37,456 bases of DNA from an uncultured beta proteobacterium. GTDB lineage: Bacteria; Pseudomonadota; Gammaproteobacteria; Burkholderiales; Burkholderiaceae_C. The stretch is from contig CAIVXG010000132.1 of NCBI GenBank assembly GCA_903909815.1, forward strand, positions 1 to 37,456, given 5' to 3'. The notes under the pieces were generated by a model. It did not search any database and had not been told where the DNA came from. It saw only the letters and a program-made list of their open reading frames with translations. Positions 7,608-15,565 of the stretch are shown one piece after another (the stretch's first letter is position 1; every line of letters starts with the position of its first letter). Both the position numbers and the translations under genes were made by a program.

Positions 7608-9923
7608 TCAGAAATCAGCCTTGAGCGAGACCTGCAGGCTGCGCGGCGCCTGGTAGGTATAGGTGTCCAACAGTTGCGTCTTGCCAGCGCTCATCGCGGT
7701 CACCGGTTGGTCGCCCAAGAGGTTGAATACATTGAGTTGCAGCTTGAGCGTCTTGACAAAGGTGGCAGGGTTCTTGATGACGTAAGCCGCGCCAAAGTCC
7801 AGGCTGCCGTAGGCAGGTGTCTGGTAGTAGTCGTAGTTCGCGTCGGCCGTGGCCAGCGTCGCTGTCGTCGGCGACGCCGGCGTAGCGTAGGCCACCTGGC
7901 GAATCTTGCCGGTGCGCTTGTAGATCAGGGAGCCCGACAGCGCGTCGCGGCTGTAGAGCGCACCCAAAGCCGCCGTCATTTCCGGAGCGCCGGCGATCTG
8001 TTTGCCGGTGTCGTTGGCCGTGGCCTGGTTAAGCGAGGCATTGACGTAAGCCGAGAACCCGCCGCCCAGAACATAGGCCGCCTGCGCCTCTGCGCCCTGG
8101 TAGGTGGCGCCGCCGATGTTGACGAAGGCGGCAAGTGCGCCGGCCAGACCATTGGAGACCATCTTGTTCTTGAAGTCGATGCGGTAGGCATCCACGTCCC
8201 AGGTCATGGCGTCCGACTTGCTCACCAGGCCCAGCTGGTAGTTGGTCGAAGTCTGCGGCGCCGAGCTATTGTGACTGGCGTCAGCAATGTAGAAGGTGCT
8301 GAGCGAAGGAATCACATAACCCTTGGCGTACTGAGCATAGACCGACATGCCGCCATTGATCTGGTGATTCACCGTCAGGAACGGCAGGGTTGACTTGTAG
8401 TCCTTGGAGGCGGTCGCGTTCAGGATGCGGGTCGTGGCGCCCACGGGTGAATTGGCCGAGCGGTTGATGCTCACATACTTCAATCCTGGCGTCACGCTGG
8501 TGTCGGGACGCACGGCCCACTCGTATTCCACGAACGGCTCCACCGTCTGGATGGTGGAATGCTCGTCGTAGCTCACGCTGTCGATGGGGCGATCGGAGCC
8601 GGGCAGGGTGGCGGCGTTGACCGTGGCCTCCTTGCGGTTGTACAGACCGGTGGTCAAGTCCAGGTCGTAGAGGTGACGGTTGGTCGAGGCATGCTCGACC
8701 CAGACGCCCATGCGTGCCACGCCCGACTCCAGCTTTTTCGTGGCCTTGAAGATGTCGCCCACCACGCGGTATTGGTTGAGCTTGTCGTAGCCGGGAATGT
8801 CACCCACGATCTTGACGCGGGTCAGGGAGTTGGTCGTGCGCGGATCCGTTCCCGTGCCGTCCCAGGTGGCCACATCGGTGGCCAAGGTCTTGTTGTTGTA
8901 GGCGAAAGTGTAGAGGTTGTTGTCGGTGTTCCAGCCGCCACCCAAGTCGCTTTGCAGGCGCACGTATTCAAAGTCCGTGGCCTTAGTTGCCTTGTTGTAC
9001 AGGTAATAGTTCATGCTCTTGGGATCTTTGTTGAGCAGGAAGTTCTTGCCGTACAGGGCCACTTGGGCCAGCGTACGCACCGCCACGTCGGGCGTGTAAT
9101 AGATGTTGTCGTTGACCGATGCAAACACCGTCAGCAGCGAAGAGTCACCCACCGGGCGTTCGATCTTCACGGTGTAGTTGTTGCTCTCGATGGGGCTGGC
9201 GCTCAGGTAGCCGTCGGACTTCATGTGCTGGTAGTTCAGCTGCACCGTGGCGTCGCCATAGTCGGCCAGGCGGCCGCTCTCGTAGGAGAAGCCCGCCAGG
9301 GCGGTATTCCAGGTGCCGAAGGTGCCAAAGACGCTGGACGCCTGCTGCTCCGAAGCTTTCTTTGAGAACAGGTTGATGGAGCCGCCAAAGGTGGCGTAGC
9401 CCATGTCGCTGGCCTTGCCCGGCCCACGGTCCACCACCGCGCCGCCGATGATTGCGGCCGGAAAGAACGAGGTCGAATGGTGTGACGGGCCATTCGTGTC
9501 GCCCCATGGGATACCGTCAAAAGTGACGTTGTATTCACCGTCCTTGAAACCACGCAGCGTGGTCTTGGTCTCGCTCAAGCCAGGCCCGTTGGAAGAGTCG
9601 CCAGAGAGGCTGGGAGCAATGTTCACGAGGCGGCTGTATTCGGCCGTGGGAGCGACCGACAGATCGATGAATTCGCGCGTGATGATGGACTGGGGCTGCG
9701 TCGCCAGCAGGCTCGCCTGCGTGGGTGCCAGCGCCGAGGCCGTGCCCTTCTTGGACTCGTCAGGGCGATAGGCGCCGGCAGCGGTGCTGGCGCCGATGGT
9801 GCCCAGATCGGTAGGCGCAGGGCTTGACTGGGCGAAGGCTGAAGGCACGCTTGCAAGCGAAAGAAGCGCAAGCGACAGGACGCGAGACAGGGTGGTTGGG
9901 CGATGGCGGCAGGGCAGATTCAT
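7608..9923 (-). CDS. TonB-dependent outer-membrane receptor
   Basis: This 771-residue protein has a signal peptide ending near AFA-QSS (residue 31). A plug domain follows, with the LRGF and DGIPWGDTNGPSHH segments and DRGPG near 160-170. A long beta-barrel ends in a terminal Phe (LKADF), the usual barrel C-terminus. The ligand cannot be read from the sequence. It heads an operon with its own exbB, exbD, tonB and an acid phosphatase, and diverges from two more phosphatase-family genes. Uptake of a phosphorylated compound or a phosphate-containing complex is therefore a plausible inference. Siderophore or other metal-chelate uptake remains the main alternative. Confidence 0.9.
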   Translation of the reverse strand: MNLPCRHRPTTLSRVLSLALLSLASVPSAFAQSSPAPTDLGTIGASTAAGAYRPDESKKGTASALAPTQASLLATQPQSIITREFIDLSVAPTAEYSRLVNIAPSLSGDSSNGPGLSETKTTLRGFKDGEYNVTFDGIPWGDTNGPSHHSTSFFPAAIIGGAVVDRGPGKASDMGYATFGGSINLFSKKASEQQASSVFGTFGTWNTALAGFSYESGRLADYGDATVQLNYQHMKSDGYLSASPIESNNYTVKIERPVGDSSLLTVFASVNDNIYYTPDVAVRTLAQVALYGKNFLLNKDPKSMNYYLYNKATKATDFEYVRLQSDLGGGWNTDNNLYTFAYNNKTLATDVATWDGTGTDPRTTNSLTRVKIVGDIPGYDKLNQYRVVGDIFKATKKLESGVARMGVWVEHASTNRHLYDLDLTTGLYNRKEATVNAATLPGSDRPIDSVSYDEHSTIQTVEPFVEYEWAVRPDTSVTPGLKYVSINRSANSPVGATTRILNATASKDYKSTLPFLTVNHQINGGMSVYAQYAKGYVIPSLSTFYIADASHNSSAPQTSTNYQLGLVSKSDAMTWDVDAYRIDFKNKMVSNGLAGALAAFVNIGGATYQGAEAQAAYVLGGGFSAYVNASLNQATANDTGKQIAGAPEMTAALGALYSRDALSGSLIYKRTGKIRQVAYATPASPTTATLATADANYDYYQTPAYGSLDFGAAYVIKNPATFVKTLKLQLNVFNLLGDQPVTAMSAGKTQLLDTYTYQAPRSLQVSLKADF

Positions 9924-9965
9924 GGCGGTAGAAGGTCCGATAGTTGAAAAGAATTCTTTGCCAGG

Positions 9966-9978
9966 TTGACACTGTCAA
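9966..9978. promoter_or_regulatory. Perfect dyad in the receptor upstream region
   Basis: TTGAC-ACT-GTCAA is a perfect 5-bp inverted repeat about 43 bases before the receptor ATG. It could be an operator. The half-sites resemble FNR-type ones, but the spacer is 3 rather than 4, so I do not call it FNR. Confidence 0.35.
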
Positions 9979-10035
9979 TGCCGGGAAATCAGCACGGAGT
10001 CGGAACCTCGACGGTGTGGAGACTAAGCGCCCCGT

Positions 10036-10053
10036 GTGTAAGTGCCGTGACAA
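10036..10053 (-). promoter_or_regulatory. PHO-box-like direct repeat facing the receptor operon
   Basis: On the minus strand this reads TTGTCAC-GGCA-CTTACAC. The PhoB consensus is two CTGTCAY-like 7-mers 4 bases apart, so the first half is good and the second has 5 of 7. A weak TAGTCT lies 10 bases downstream, where a -10 would be expected. Candidate only. Confidence 0.35.
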
Positions 10054-10071
10054 ACGCAAAGCGTTTTCACG
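10046..10071. repeat. Near-perfect inverted repeat in the divergent intergenic region
   Basis: The arms CGTGA(C)AAACGC and GCGTTTTCACG flank an AAA loop, with a single one-base bulge in about 11 pairs. It overlaps the minus-strand PHO-like site. It could be an operator or a hairpin in a 5' leader. No T-run follows. Confidence 0.45.
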
Positions 10072-10108
10072 AACCTCGCCGTTGCACTTTTGCGCCCACG
10101 CCAAGGTC

Positions 10109-10126
10109 TTGTCACGCCCCCGTCAC
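10109..10126 (+). promoter_or_regulatory. PHO-box-like direct repeat facing the rightward phosphatase genes
   Basis: TTGTCAC-GCCC-CCGTCAC has two 7-mers with the 4-base spacing of PhoB sites. The second half matches CTGTCAC at 6 of 7 and the first at 6 of 7. It lies about 95 bases before the ATG of the rightward phosphatase paralog. The GC-rich spacer is unlike the usual AT spacer, so confidence is moderate. Confidence 0.4.
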
Positions 10127-10220
10127 GGGGCCAAGCCAGAGTCCGCTCGCGGGGCATTCGCGCCGCATTGCCAAGCGATTTCCGCCCCATCCCGTCCCTC
10201 CGTGAAAGTTGATTCCCACC

Positions 10221-10931
10221 ATGAAAACTGTTGCTGCGCCCTTGTTGCTTATTTCCATCTTTATCGCGAGTGCCGCGCAGGCGCGCGAACCCAACTTCGT
10301 CAGCGCCGAGCAAGTGCGCGCGTTTCAGATACTGCCCGCGCCTCCCGCCAACGACGCGGCGGAAACCAAGAAGGAACTGGCCAAGTTGCACCGACTGGAG
10401 AGCGCGCGCACGCCGGAGCAGGTCCAGGCCGCCGCCGCGGACGACAAGGACGAAAGCATTTTCCTGTTCCGCAATGCCATGGGTGCGAGCTTCACGCAGG
10501 CGTCGCTGCCGCTGACCGCAGCATTCACTGAGCGCGTCAAGAGCGATGCCGGCGGCATCGCAGCCCCTGCAAAGTCGGGCTTCCTGCGCCCTCATCCCTA
10601 TAACCTGGACAAGACGCTCAAGCCGATTTGCGAAACCAAAGTCAAGGACGATTCCTACCCCAGCGGCCACACCTTCGCGGGCTATTTGCAGGCCCTGGCG
10701 TTGATTGACATGGTTCCGGAAAAACGTGACGCCATCCTGGCACGGGCTGACGACTACGCGCACAACCGCATGGTCTGCGGTGTCCAGTACGAGAGCGACC
10801 TGCAAGCCAGCAAGCTGTTGGCCTATTCGACGTTTGCCCTGATGGCGAATCACCCGCAATACAAAAAGGAAATGCTCGCCGCGCGCCTGGAATTGCGCCG
10901 ACATCTGGACCTGAGCCTGGCCGCCCATTGA
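10221..10931 (+). CDS. Acid phosphatase paralog lacking catalytic residues (probable pseudoenzyme)
   Basis: This 236-residue exported protein aligns without gaps through residue 193 to the enzyme at 5096-5806 and shares long identical runs. The ATG at 10221 was chosen because it puts the signal peptide first. Lys118 and PSGH (147-150) are kept. Position 125, the motif Arg, is His (codon CAT at 10593), although an Arg-Pro occurs two residues earlier. Position 189, the nucleophile His, is Gln (CAG at 10785); Arg183 and Asp193 remain. Loss of the nucleophile should abolish normal phosphomonoesterase chemistry. The frame is otherwise intact, so it is probably expressed, perhaps as a substrate-binding or regulatory protein. 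The metallophosphatase starts 40 bases downstream. Confidence 0.88.
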   Translation: MKTVAAPLLLISIFIASAAQAREPNFVSAEQVRAFQILPAPPANDAAETKKELAKLHRLESARTPEQVQAAAADDKDESIFLFRNAMGASFTQASLPLTAAFTERVKSDAGGIAAPAKSGFLRPHPYNLDKTLKPICETKVKDDSYPSGHTFAGYLQALALIDMVPEKRDAILARADDYAHNRMVCGVQYESDLQASKLLAYSTFALMANHPQYKKEMLAARLELRRHLDLSLAAH

Positions 10932-10971
10932 ACCCGCTGCCTATTGACTCAACTATCCATCTCCTATCCCT

Positions 10972-12414
10972 ATGAAACTCAAACTGACATTTCTGGCCAT
11001 CGCATTGGCCCTCGCTTCCAGCCTGGTACCGGCGCAGGAAATGAAGAAGACGGATGCCTTTGTGGTGAAACCCTACCTGCAAGTGGGCCGCTCGCCGTCG
11101 GCCACCTCCTTGCACCTGCTCTGGCATGGCGCCGACGTCGACTCCGACTGGGCAGTGGAGCACCGCGCCAGTCCTGACGCACAGTGGCACCAGGCGCCCG
11201 CGCCACAGTCTTCACGCGTGGCCGTTGGCAAAGCCACTCCCCGTCGGGTCTACAACGCCGCCTTGAGCGCCCTGGTGCCAGGCAGCAGCTTCCAGTACCG
11301 CATCCTGAAGGACGGCAAAGTGGTCTTTGCCGCCGACGCGCTCGCGCCGAAATCGGCTACGCAGCCCTACCGCGTCGTGGTCTTCGGCGACATCGGCGCC
11401 GGCACACCAGAGCAAAAGACCATTGCCTACCGCGCCTATGTGTCCAAGCCCGATCTGGTCGTGGTTCCTGGTGACATCGTCTACGAGTACGGATTGGTGT
11501 CGGAATACGACAAGAACTTCTTTCCCGTCTACAACGCCGACCAGGCCGACGCCAGCGGGGTTCCGCTGATGCGTTCCATTCCCATGGTGACGGTGCCAGG
11601 CAACCATGACATCGACAACCGCAATCTGGACAAGTACCCCGATGGCCTGGCCTACTACTTCTTCTGGGACCAACCGCTGAACGGACCCCTGGGTGTGGAG
11701 GGCGGACCGATCGTTCCACTCTTGACCGCGACCGAGGCGAATCGCAAACCCTTTCTCGCGGCCGCCGGTGACGCCTATCCGCGCATGGCCAACTACTCGT
11801 TCGACTACGGCAATACGCACTGGACCGTGCTCGACTCCAACCCTTACGTCGATTGGACCGACAAGGGCCTGCACGATTGGGTGGCCAACGATCTGGCAGC
11901 CGCAGCGGGTGCGACCTGGCGCTTCGTGACCTTCCACCACCCCGGCTTCAACTCCGCCAACGAGCACTACGAGCAGCAGCACATGCGACTGCTGTCGCCG
12001 ATCTTGGAAGCGGGCAAGGTCGACATCGTCTTCAATGGCCACCTGCACAACTATCAGCGCTCGTTTCCGCTGACTTTTGCGCCGATCAAGAAGGGCACGC
12101 TGCTGATGGGCGGACGCGACGGCACATCCGTGCGCGGCCGGGTTGTGAACGGAAAATGGACCCTGGACAAGGGCTTTGACGGCAAGACCCACACCCAGCC
12201 CAAGGGCATCATCTACTTGGTCACCGGCGCTGGCGGCAAGGAGCTCTACAACGTGGAGCAGAACGGCGACGCCGACTCCTGGCAGAAATTCACCGCCAAG
12301 TTCATCTCCAACGAACATTCGCTGACGGTGGCCGACGTGAACGGCAAGACGCTCACGGTGCGTCAGCTCGCGGCCGACGGTCGCGAGCTCGACAAGTTCA
12401 TCGTGACCAAGTGA
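10972..12414 (+). CDS. Purple-acid-phosphatase-like metallophosphatase
   Basis: This 480-residue exported enzyme has a signal peptide (about 1-22). A fibronectin-like N-terminal domain (about 33-125) is followed by a calcineurin-type metallophosphatase domain. All five purple acid phosphatase motifs are visible: Asp140 in GDIG, GDxxY at 167-171, GNHD around 210-213, a FHHPGF histidine, and GHLHNYQR. These bind a two-metal centre that hydrolyses phosphate esters. It follows the acid-phosphatase-like gene by 40 bases and ends before a strong terminator. The substrate is not readable; the motif set is complete, so activity is expected. The Shine-Dalgarno is poor. Confidence 0.9.
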   Translation: MKLKLTFLAIALALASSLVPAQEMKKTDAFVVKPYLQVGRSPSATSLHLLWHGADVDSDWAVEHRASPDAQWHQAPAPQSSRVAVGKATPRRVYNAALSALVPGSSFQYRILKDGKVVFAADALAPKSATQPYRVVVFGDIGAGTPEQKTIAYRAYVSKPDLVVVPGDIVYEYGLVSEYDKNFFPVYNADQADASGVPLMRSIPMVTVPGNHDIDNRNLDKYPDGLAYYFFWDQPLNGPLGVEGGPIVPLLTATEANRKPFLAAAGDAYPRMANYSFDYGNTHWTVLDSNPYVDWTDKGLHDWVANDLAAAAGATWRFVTFHHPGFNSANEHYEQQHMRLLSPILEAGKVDIVFNGHLHNYQRSFPLTFAPIKKGTLLMGGRDGTSVRGRVVNGKWTLDKGFDGKTHTQPKGIIYLVTGAGGKELYNVEQNGDADSWQKFTAKFISNEHSLTVADVNGKTLTVRQLAADGRELDKFIVTK

Positions 12415-12451
12415 TGGAGCGATAGACCAGGGGCTGCGGCCCTTGGCTGAT

Positions 12452-12486
12452 GGCGGCAGTTCTGCAACGGACTGCCGCCGTTTTTT
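12452..12486 (+). terminator. Rho-independent terminator after the metallophosphatase
   Basis: A perfect 9-bp stem, GGCGGCAGT / ACTGCCGCC, with a 10-base loop is followed by G and six T. It ends the rightward phosphatase unit. The T-run overlaps the minus-strand stop codon of the convergent RND pump gene (12485-12487). Confidence 0.9.
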
Positions 12487-15400
12487 ATGCGACCGAGGCG
12501 CTCAAGCCTTCGTCAGACTGGAGCGCGCGCCGGCTGCTCATCTGGTCAAACCACAGGTACAGGACGGGCGTGATAAAGAGGGTGATCAACTGGGAAAACA
12601 ACAGCCCCCCCACGATCGCCACGCCCAGCGGCTGGCGTAGCTCTGAGCCCACGCCCAAGCCCAGTGCCATCGGCAGCGCGCCCATCAGCGCGCACAGGGT
12701 GGTCATCATGATCGGACGAAAGCGCAGCAGGCAGGCCTGTCGAATCGCGTGCGCGGCGGCCATGCCCTGGCGCCGTTGGGCGTCGAGCGCAAAGTCGATC
12801 ATCATGATCGCGTTCTTCTTCACCACGCCCACCAGCAGCAGGATGCCGATCATGGCGATGAAGCTCAGCTCCAGGCCGGTGATGCGCAGCGCCAGCAGGG
12901 CTCCCACCGCTGCCGAGGGAATGCCCAGCAGGATCGTCACCGGATGAATCCAGCTCTCGTACAGCATGCCCAGAATGACGTAGATCGCAGCGACCGCGAT
13001 GACGATGAGCCAGAGCTGCGTGCTTTGGGATTGCTGAAACAGCGCGGCCTGTCCGGCAAAAGCGCCGAAGATGGATGCGGGAAGCCCGATCTGGCGTTGC
13101 GCAGCCTGGATCGCCGCGCTCGCGTCCGACAGGGATTGTCCGCTCTGCAGGTCGAAGGAGATCGTGACTGCGGGGAGCTGGCCCTGGTGGTTGATGGCCA
13201 TGGTGCCGCGCCCGCGATCCACCTGGGCGAATGCGCCCAGGGGAACCAGCGCGCCCGACGTGCTGCGCACCTGGATCTTGGCCAGGCTGCTCTCGTCGCG
13301 CCGGTACTCGTCTGCCAACTCCATGATGACCTGGTAGCTGTCTTCGGGTGCGTAGATGGTCGACACTTGGCGCGTGCCGTAGGCGGCGTACAGGGTATTG
13401 CGGATGCTGGCCACGTCCACACCCAGCAGTGCGGCCTTGTCGCGGTCAACGCTGAGGCGCGCCTCCAGTCCGTTGCGCTGCGAATCGGAGTTCAGTCCGA
13501 CAAAGATGGCGGACTTGTTCAGCTCGACCAGCATCTTGTCCACCCACAGCTCCAGTTCGGCCGGGCTGACCGATTGCATCGTGTACTGGAACATGCTCTT
13601 GGAGCCGCGCCCGCCAATTCTCAGGTTTTGCACGGGGCTGAAGAACACGCGGATGTTGGGAATGAAACTGGTCTCCTTGCGCAACTGCGTCAATACCGCC
13701 GCCATGGGCGGGCGCTGACCTGGCGCCTTGAGCGTGATGGAAAACGCCGTCGTGTCATGGTCCACCTTGGATGTCAGTTCCGCGATATGGGGGTCCTTGA
13801 GCAGCACCGCCTCCAACTGCTTGAGAATCACCAGTCGTCCGGCATACGACATGTCCTGCGGGGCATCGACGTTGGCCGAGATCTGCCCCGTGTCTTCGGT
13901 CGGAAAGAAGCCTTTGGGTGCAGTGGCATACAGCCACGCCGTCAGACCGAAGGTGGCAAGTCCGACCAGCAGCACGGCCGTGCCATGCGACAGCGCCCAC
14001 TCCAGTGCCAGCGCGTATTGTTTGAGAACCGAGCTGAACCCCGCTTCAAACCATTGGCTGCACCGTCCCGGCGCGACGCGCGTGCGCTGGTGCTTGATCA
14101 GCATGGGCACAAGGATCGGGATGAGGGTGAGCGAGGCGGCGGCAGACACCAGGATCGCCACCGAGACCACGATCGCAAACTCGTGAAACAGCAGGCCCAG
14201 CGTGCCGGGCATGAAGAAGATCGGGATGAAGACCGCGATCAGCGAAATCGAGATCGACACCACGGTGAAGGCCACCTCAGATGTGCCCTGCACCGCGGCG
14301 GCAGTGGGCGCCATTCCATCCTCGATATGGCGCATGATGTTCTCCAGCACCACGATGGCATCGTCCACTACGAGTCCGACCGCAATCGTCAAGCCCATCA
14401 GCGAGATGTTGTTCAGGCTCAATCCGAGTGCGTACATCAGGCCAAACGTGGCCAGCAGTGAAATCGGCAGCGTGATCGACGGGATGACGGTGGCCGCGAG
14501 CTGGCGCAGGAACATCAGGATGACCATGATGACCAGGCCGATGGTGAGCAGCATGGTGGCGTTGACGTCGGCGATGGAGTGGCGAATCGATTGCGATCGG
14601 TCGTTGAGCAGCTTGACCTTCACCGAGCCGGGCATCTGTGACTCCAGTTTCGGCAGCAGCGCGCGGATGGCGTCGATCGTGGCCACGGTGTTGGCGCCGG
14701 GCTGGCGTTGCACCGAAAGCGAAATTGCGTTCTCGCCGTTGATGGAACTCGTGTCCTGGGTGTTCTCGATGCTGTCTTGTACCGTCGCCACGTGCGACAG
14801 ACGCACCGCCTGGCCGTTGTGCGCGGCCACGATCACGTTGGCAAAGTCCTGCGCCTTCATCAGTCCCGAGCCCATTTGCAGCGTCATCATCTGGCGCTTG
14901 CTGTCGAGTTCACCCAGCGGCGCGTTGGACGTGGCCGCCTTGAGCGCATTCGTCACATCGGCCAGACTGAGGTTAACCGCGGCCAGGCGGTCGGGATCGA
15001 CCTGAATCCGCACCGCAAGACGCTTTTGCCCTGAGACATTGACCTGCGCCACACCCGTCACGGTGGACAGGGCGGGCACGATGAGGTGGTCGGAGTAGCC
15101 GTTCAGGTCGGTGAGCTTGAGTGCCGGAGAGCTCAAGCCAATCAGCAACACCGGGGCGTCAGCGGGATTGATCTTCTTGTAAAACGGCGGCGTGGTCATC
15201 TCGGCCGGCAGGGTTCGCGTCGCCCGGTACAGCGCGGCCTGGACATCACCGGCTGCGGCGTCGATATTGCGATTGGGATCGAATTCCAGCGTGATCTGGC
15301 TTTCACCTTGAATGCTGCTGGAGGTGGTCAGCATCAGTCCGGCAATCGCAGTGAACTGCTTCTCCAGCGGCGTGGCCACCGCGGTCGACATCGTCTCCGG

Positions 15401-15565
15401 GCTCGCGCCCGGCAGCTTGGCCGTAACCTGGATGGTCGGCGTGTCGTAGTTTGGCAAGGCGGAGATGGGCAGTTGCAGCCAGCACGCCGCGCCCCCCACA
15501 ATGATGCTGAGCCAGAGCAGCATGATGGCGATGGGGTGGCGCATGCACCAGGCAGAGAACCTCAT
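12485..15565 (-). CDS. RND (HAE1-type) efflux pump, inner-membrane subunit
   Basis: This 1026-residue permease has the RND plan of twelve membrane segments and two large periplasmic loops. Visible hallmarks are the N-terminal MRFSAWCMRHPIAI and LPNYDTPTI segments, the paired aspartates of the proton relay in TM4 (GLVVDDAIVVLEN), and the TM10 lysine region (GVVKKNAIMMIDFA). It resembles the MdtB/MdtC/MuxB group of drug pumps. The start overlaps the adaptor stop by four bases (ATGA). Adaptor and TolC-like channel are directly upstream, so the tripartite exporter is complete. The substrate is unknown. It is the last gene of an eight-gene same-strand series. Confidence 0.93.
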   Translation of the reverse strand: MRFSAWCMRHPIAIMLLWLSIIVGGAACWLQLPISALPNYDTPTIQVTAKLPGASPETMSTAVATPLEKQFTAIAGLMLTTSSSIQGESQITLEFDPNRNIDAAAGDVQAALYRATRTLPAEMTTPPFYKKINPADAPVLLIGLSSPALKLTDLNGYSDHLIVPALSTVTGVAQVNVSGQKRLAVRIQVDPDRLAAVNLSLADVTNALKAATSNAPLGELDSKRQMMTLQMGSGLMKAQDFANVIVAAHNGQAVRLSHVATVQDSIENTQDTSSINGENAISLSVQRQPGANTVATIDAIRALLPKLESQMPGSVKVKLLNDRSQSIRHSIADVNATMLLTIGLVIMVILMFLRQLAATVIPSITLPISLLATFGLMYALGLSLNNISLMGLTIAVGLVVDDAIVVLENIMRHIEDGMAPTAAAVQGTSEVAFTVVSISISLIAVFIPIFFMPGTLGLLFHEFAIVVSVAILVSAAASLTLIPILVPMLIKHQRTRVAPGRCSQWFEAGFSSVLKQYALALEWALSHGTAVLLVGLATFGLTAWLYATAPKGFFPTEDTGQISANVDAPQDMSYAGRLVILKQLEAVLLKDPHIAELTSKVDHDTTAFSITLKAPGQRPPMAAVLTQLRKETSFIPNIRVFFSPVQNLRIGGRGSKSMFQYTMQSVSPAELELWVDKMLVELNKSAIFVGLNSDSQRNGLEARLSVDRDKAALLGVDVASIRNTLYAAYGTRQVSTIYAPEDSYQVIMELADEYRRDESSLAKIQVRSTSGALVPLGAFAQVDRGRGTMAINHQGQLPAVTISFDLQSGQSLSDASAAIQAAQRQIGLPASIFGAFAGQAALFQQSQSTQLWLIVIAVAAIYVILGMLYESWIHPVTILLGIPSAAVGALLALRITGLELSFIAMIGILLLVGVVKKNAIMMIDFALDAQRRQGMAAAHAIRQACLLRFRPIMMTTLCALMGALPMALGLGVGSELRQPLGVAIVGGLLFSQLITLFITPVLYLWFDQMSSRRALQSDEGLSASVA

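Noticed and set aside
12749-14461. A 570-codon open frame on the plus strand opposite the RND pump gene
   Set aside because: It lies wholly antisense to a clear RND gene and its translation is Arg/His/Gln-rich without any domain, a usual artefact of GC-rich coding DNA.
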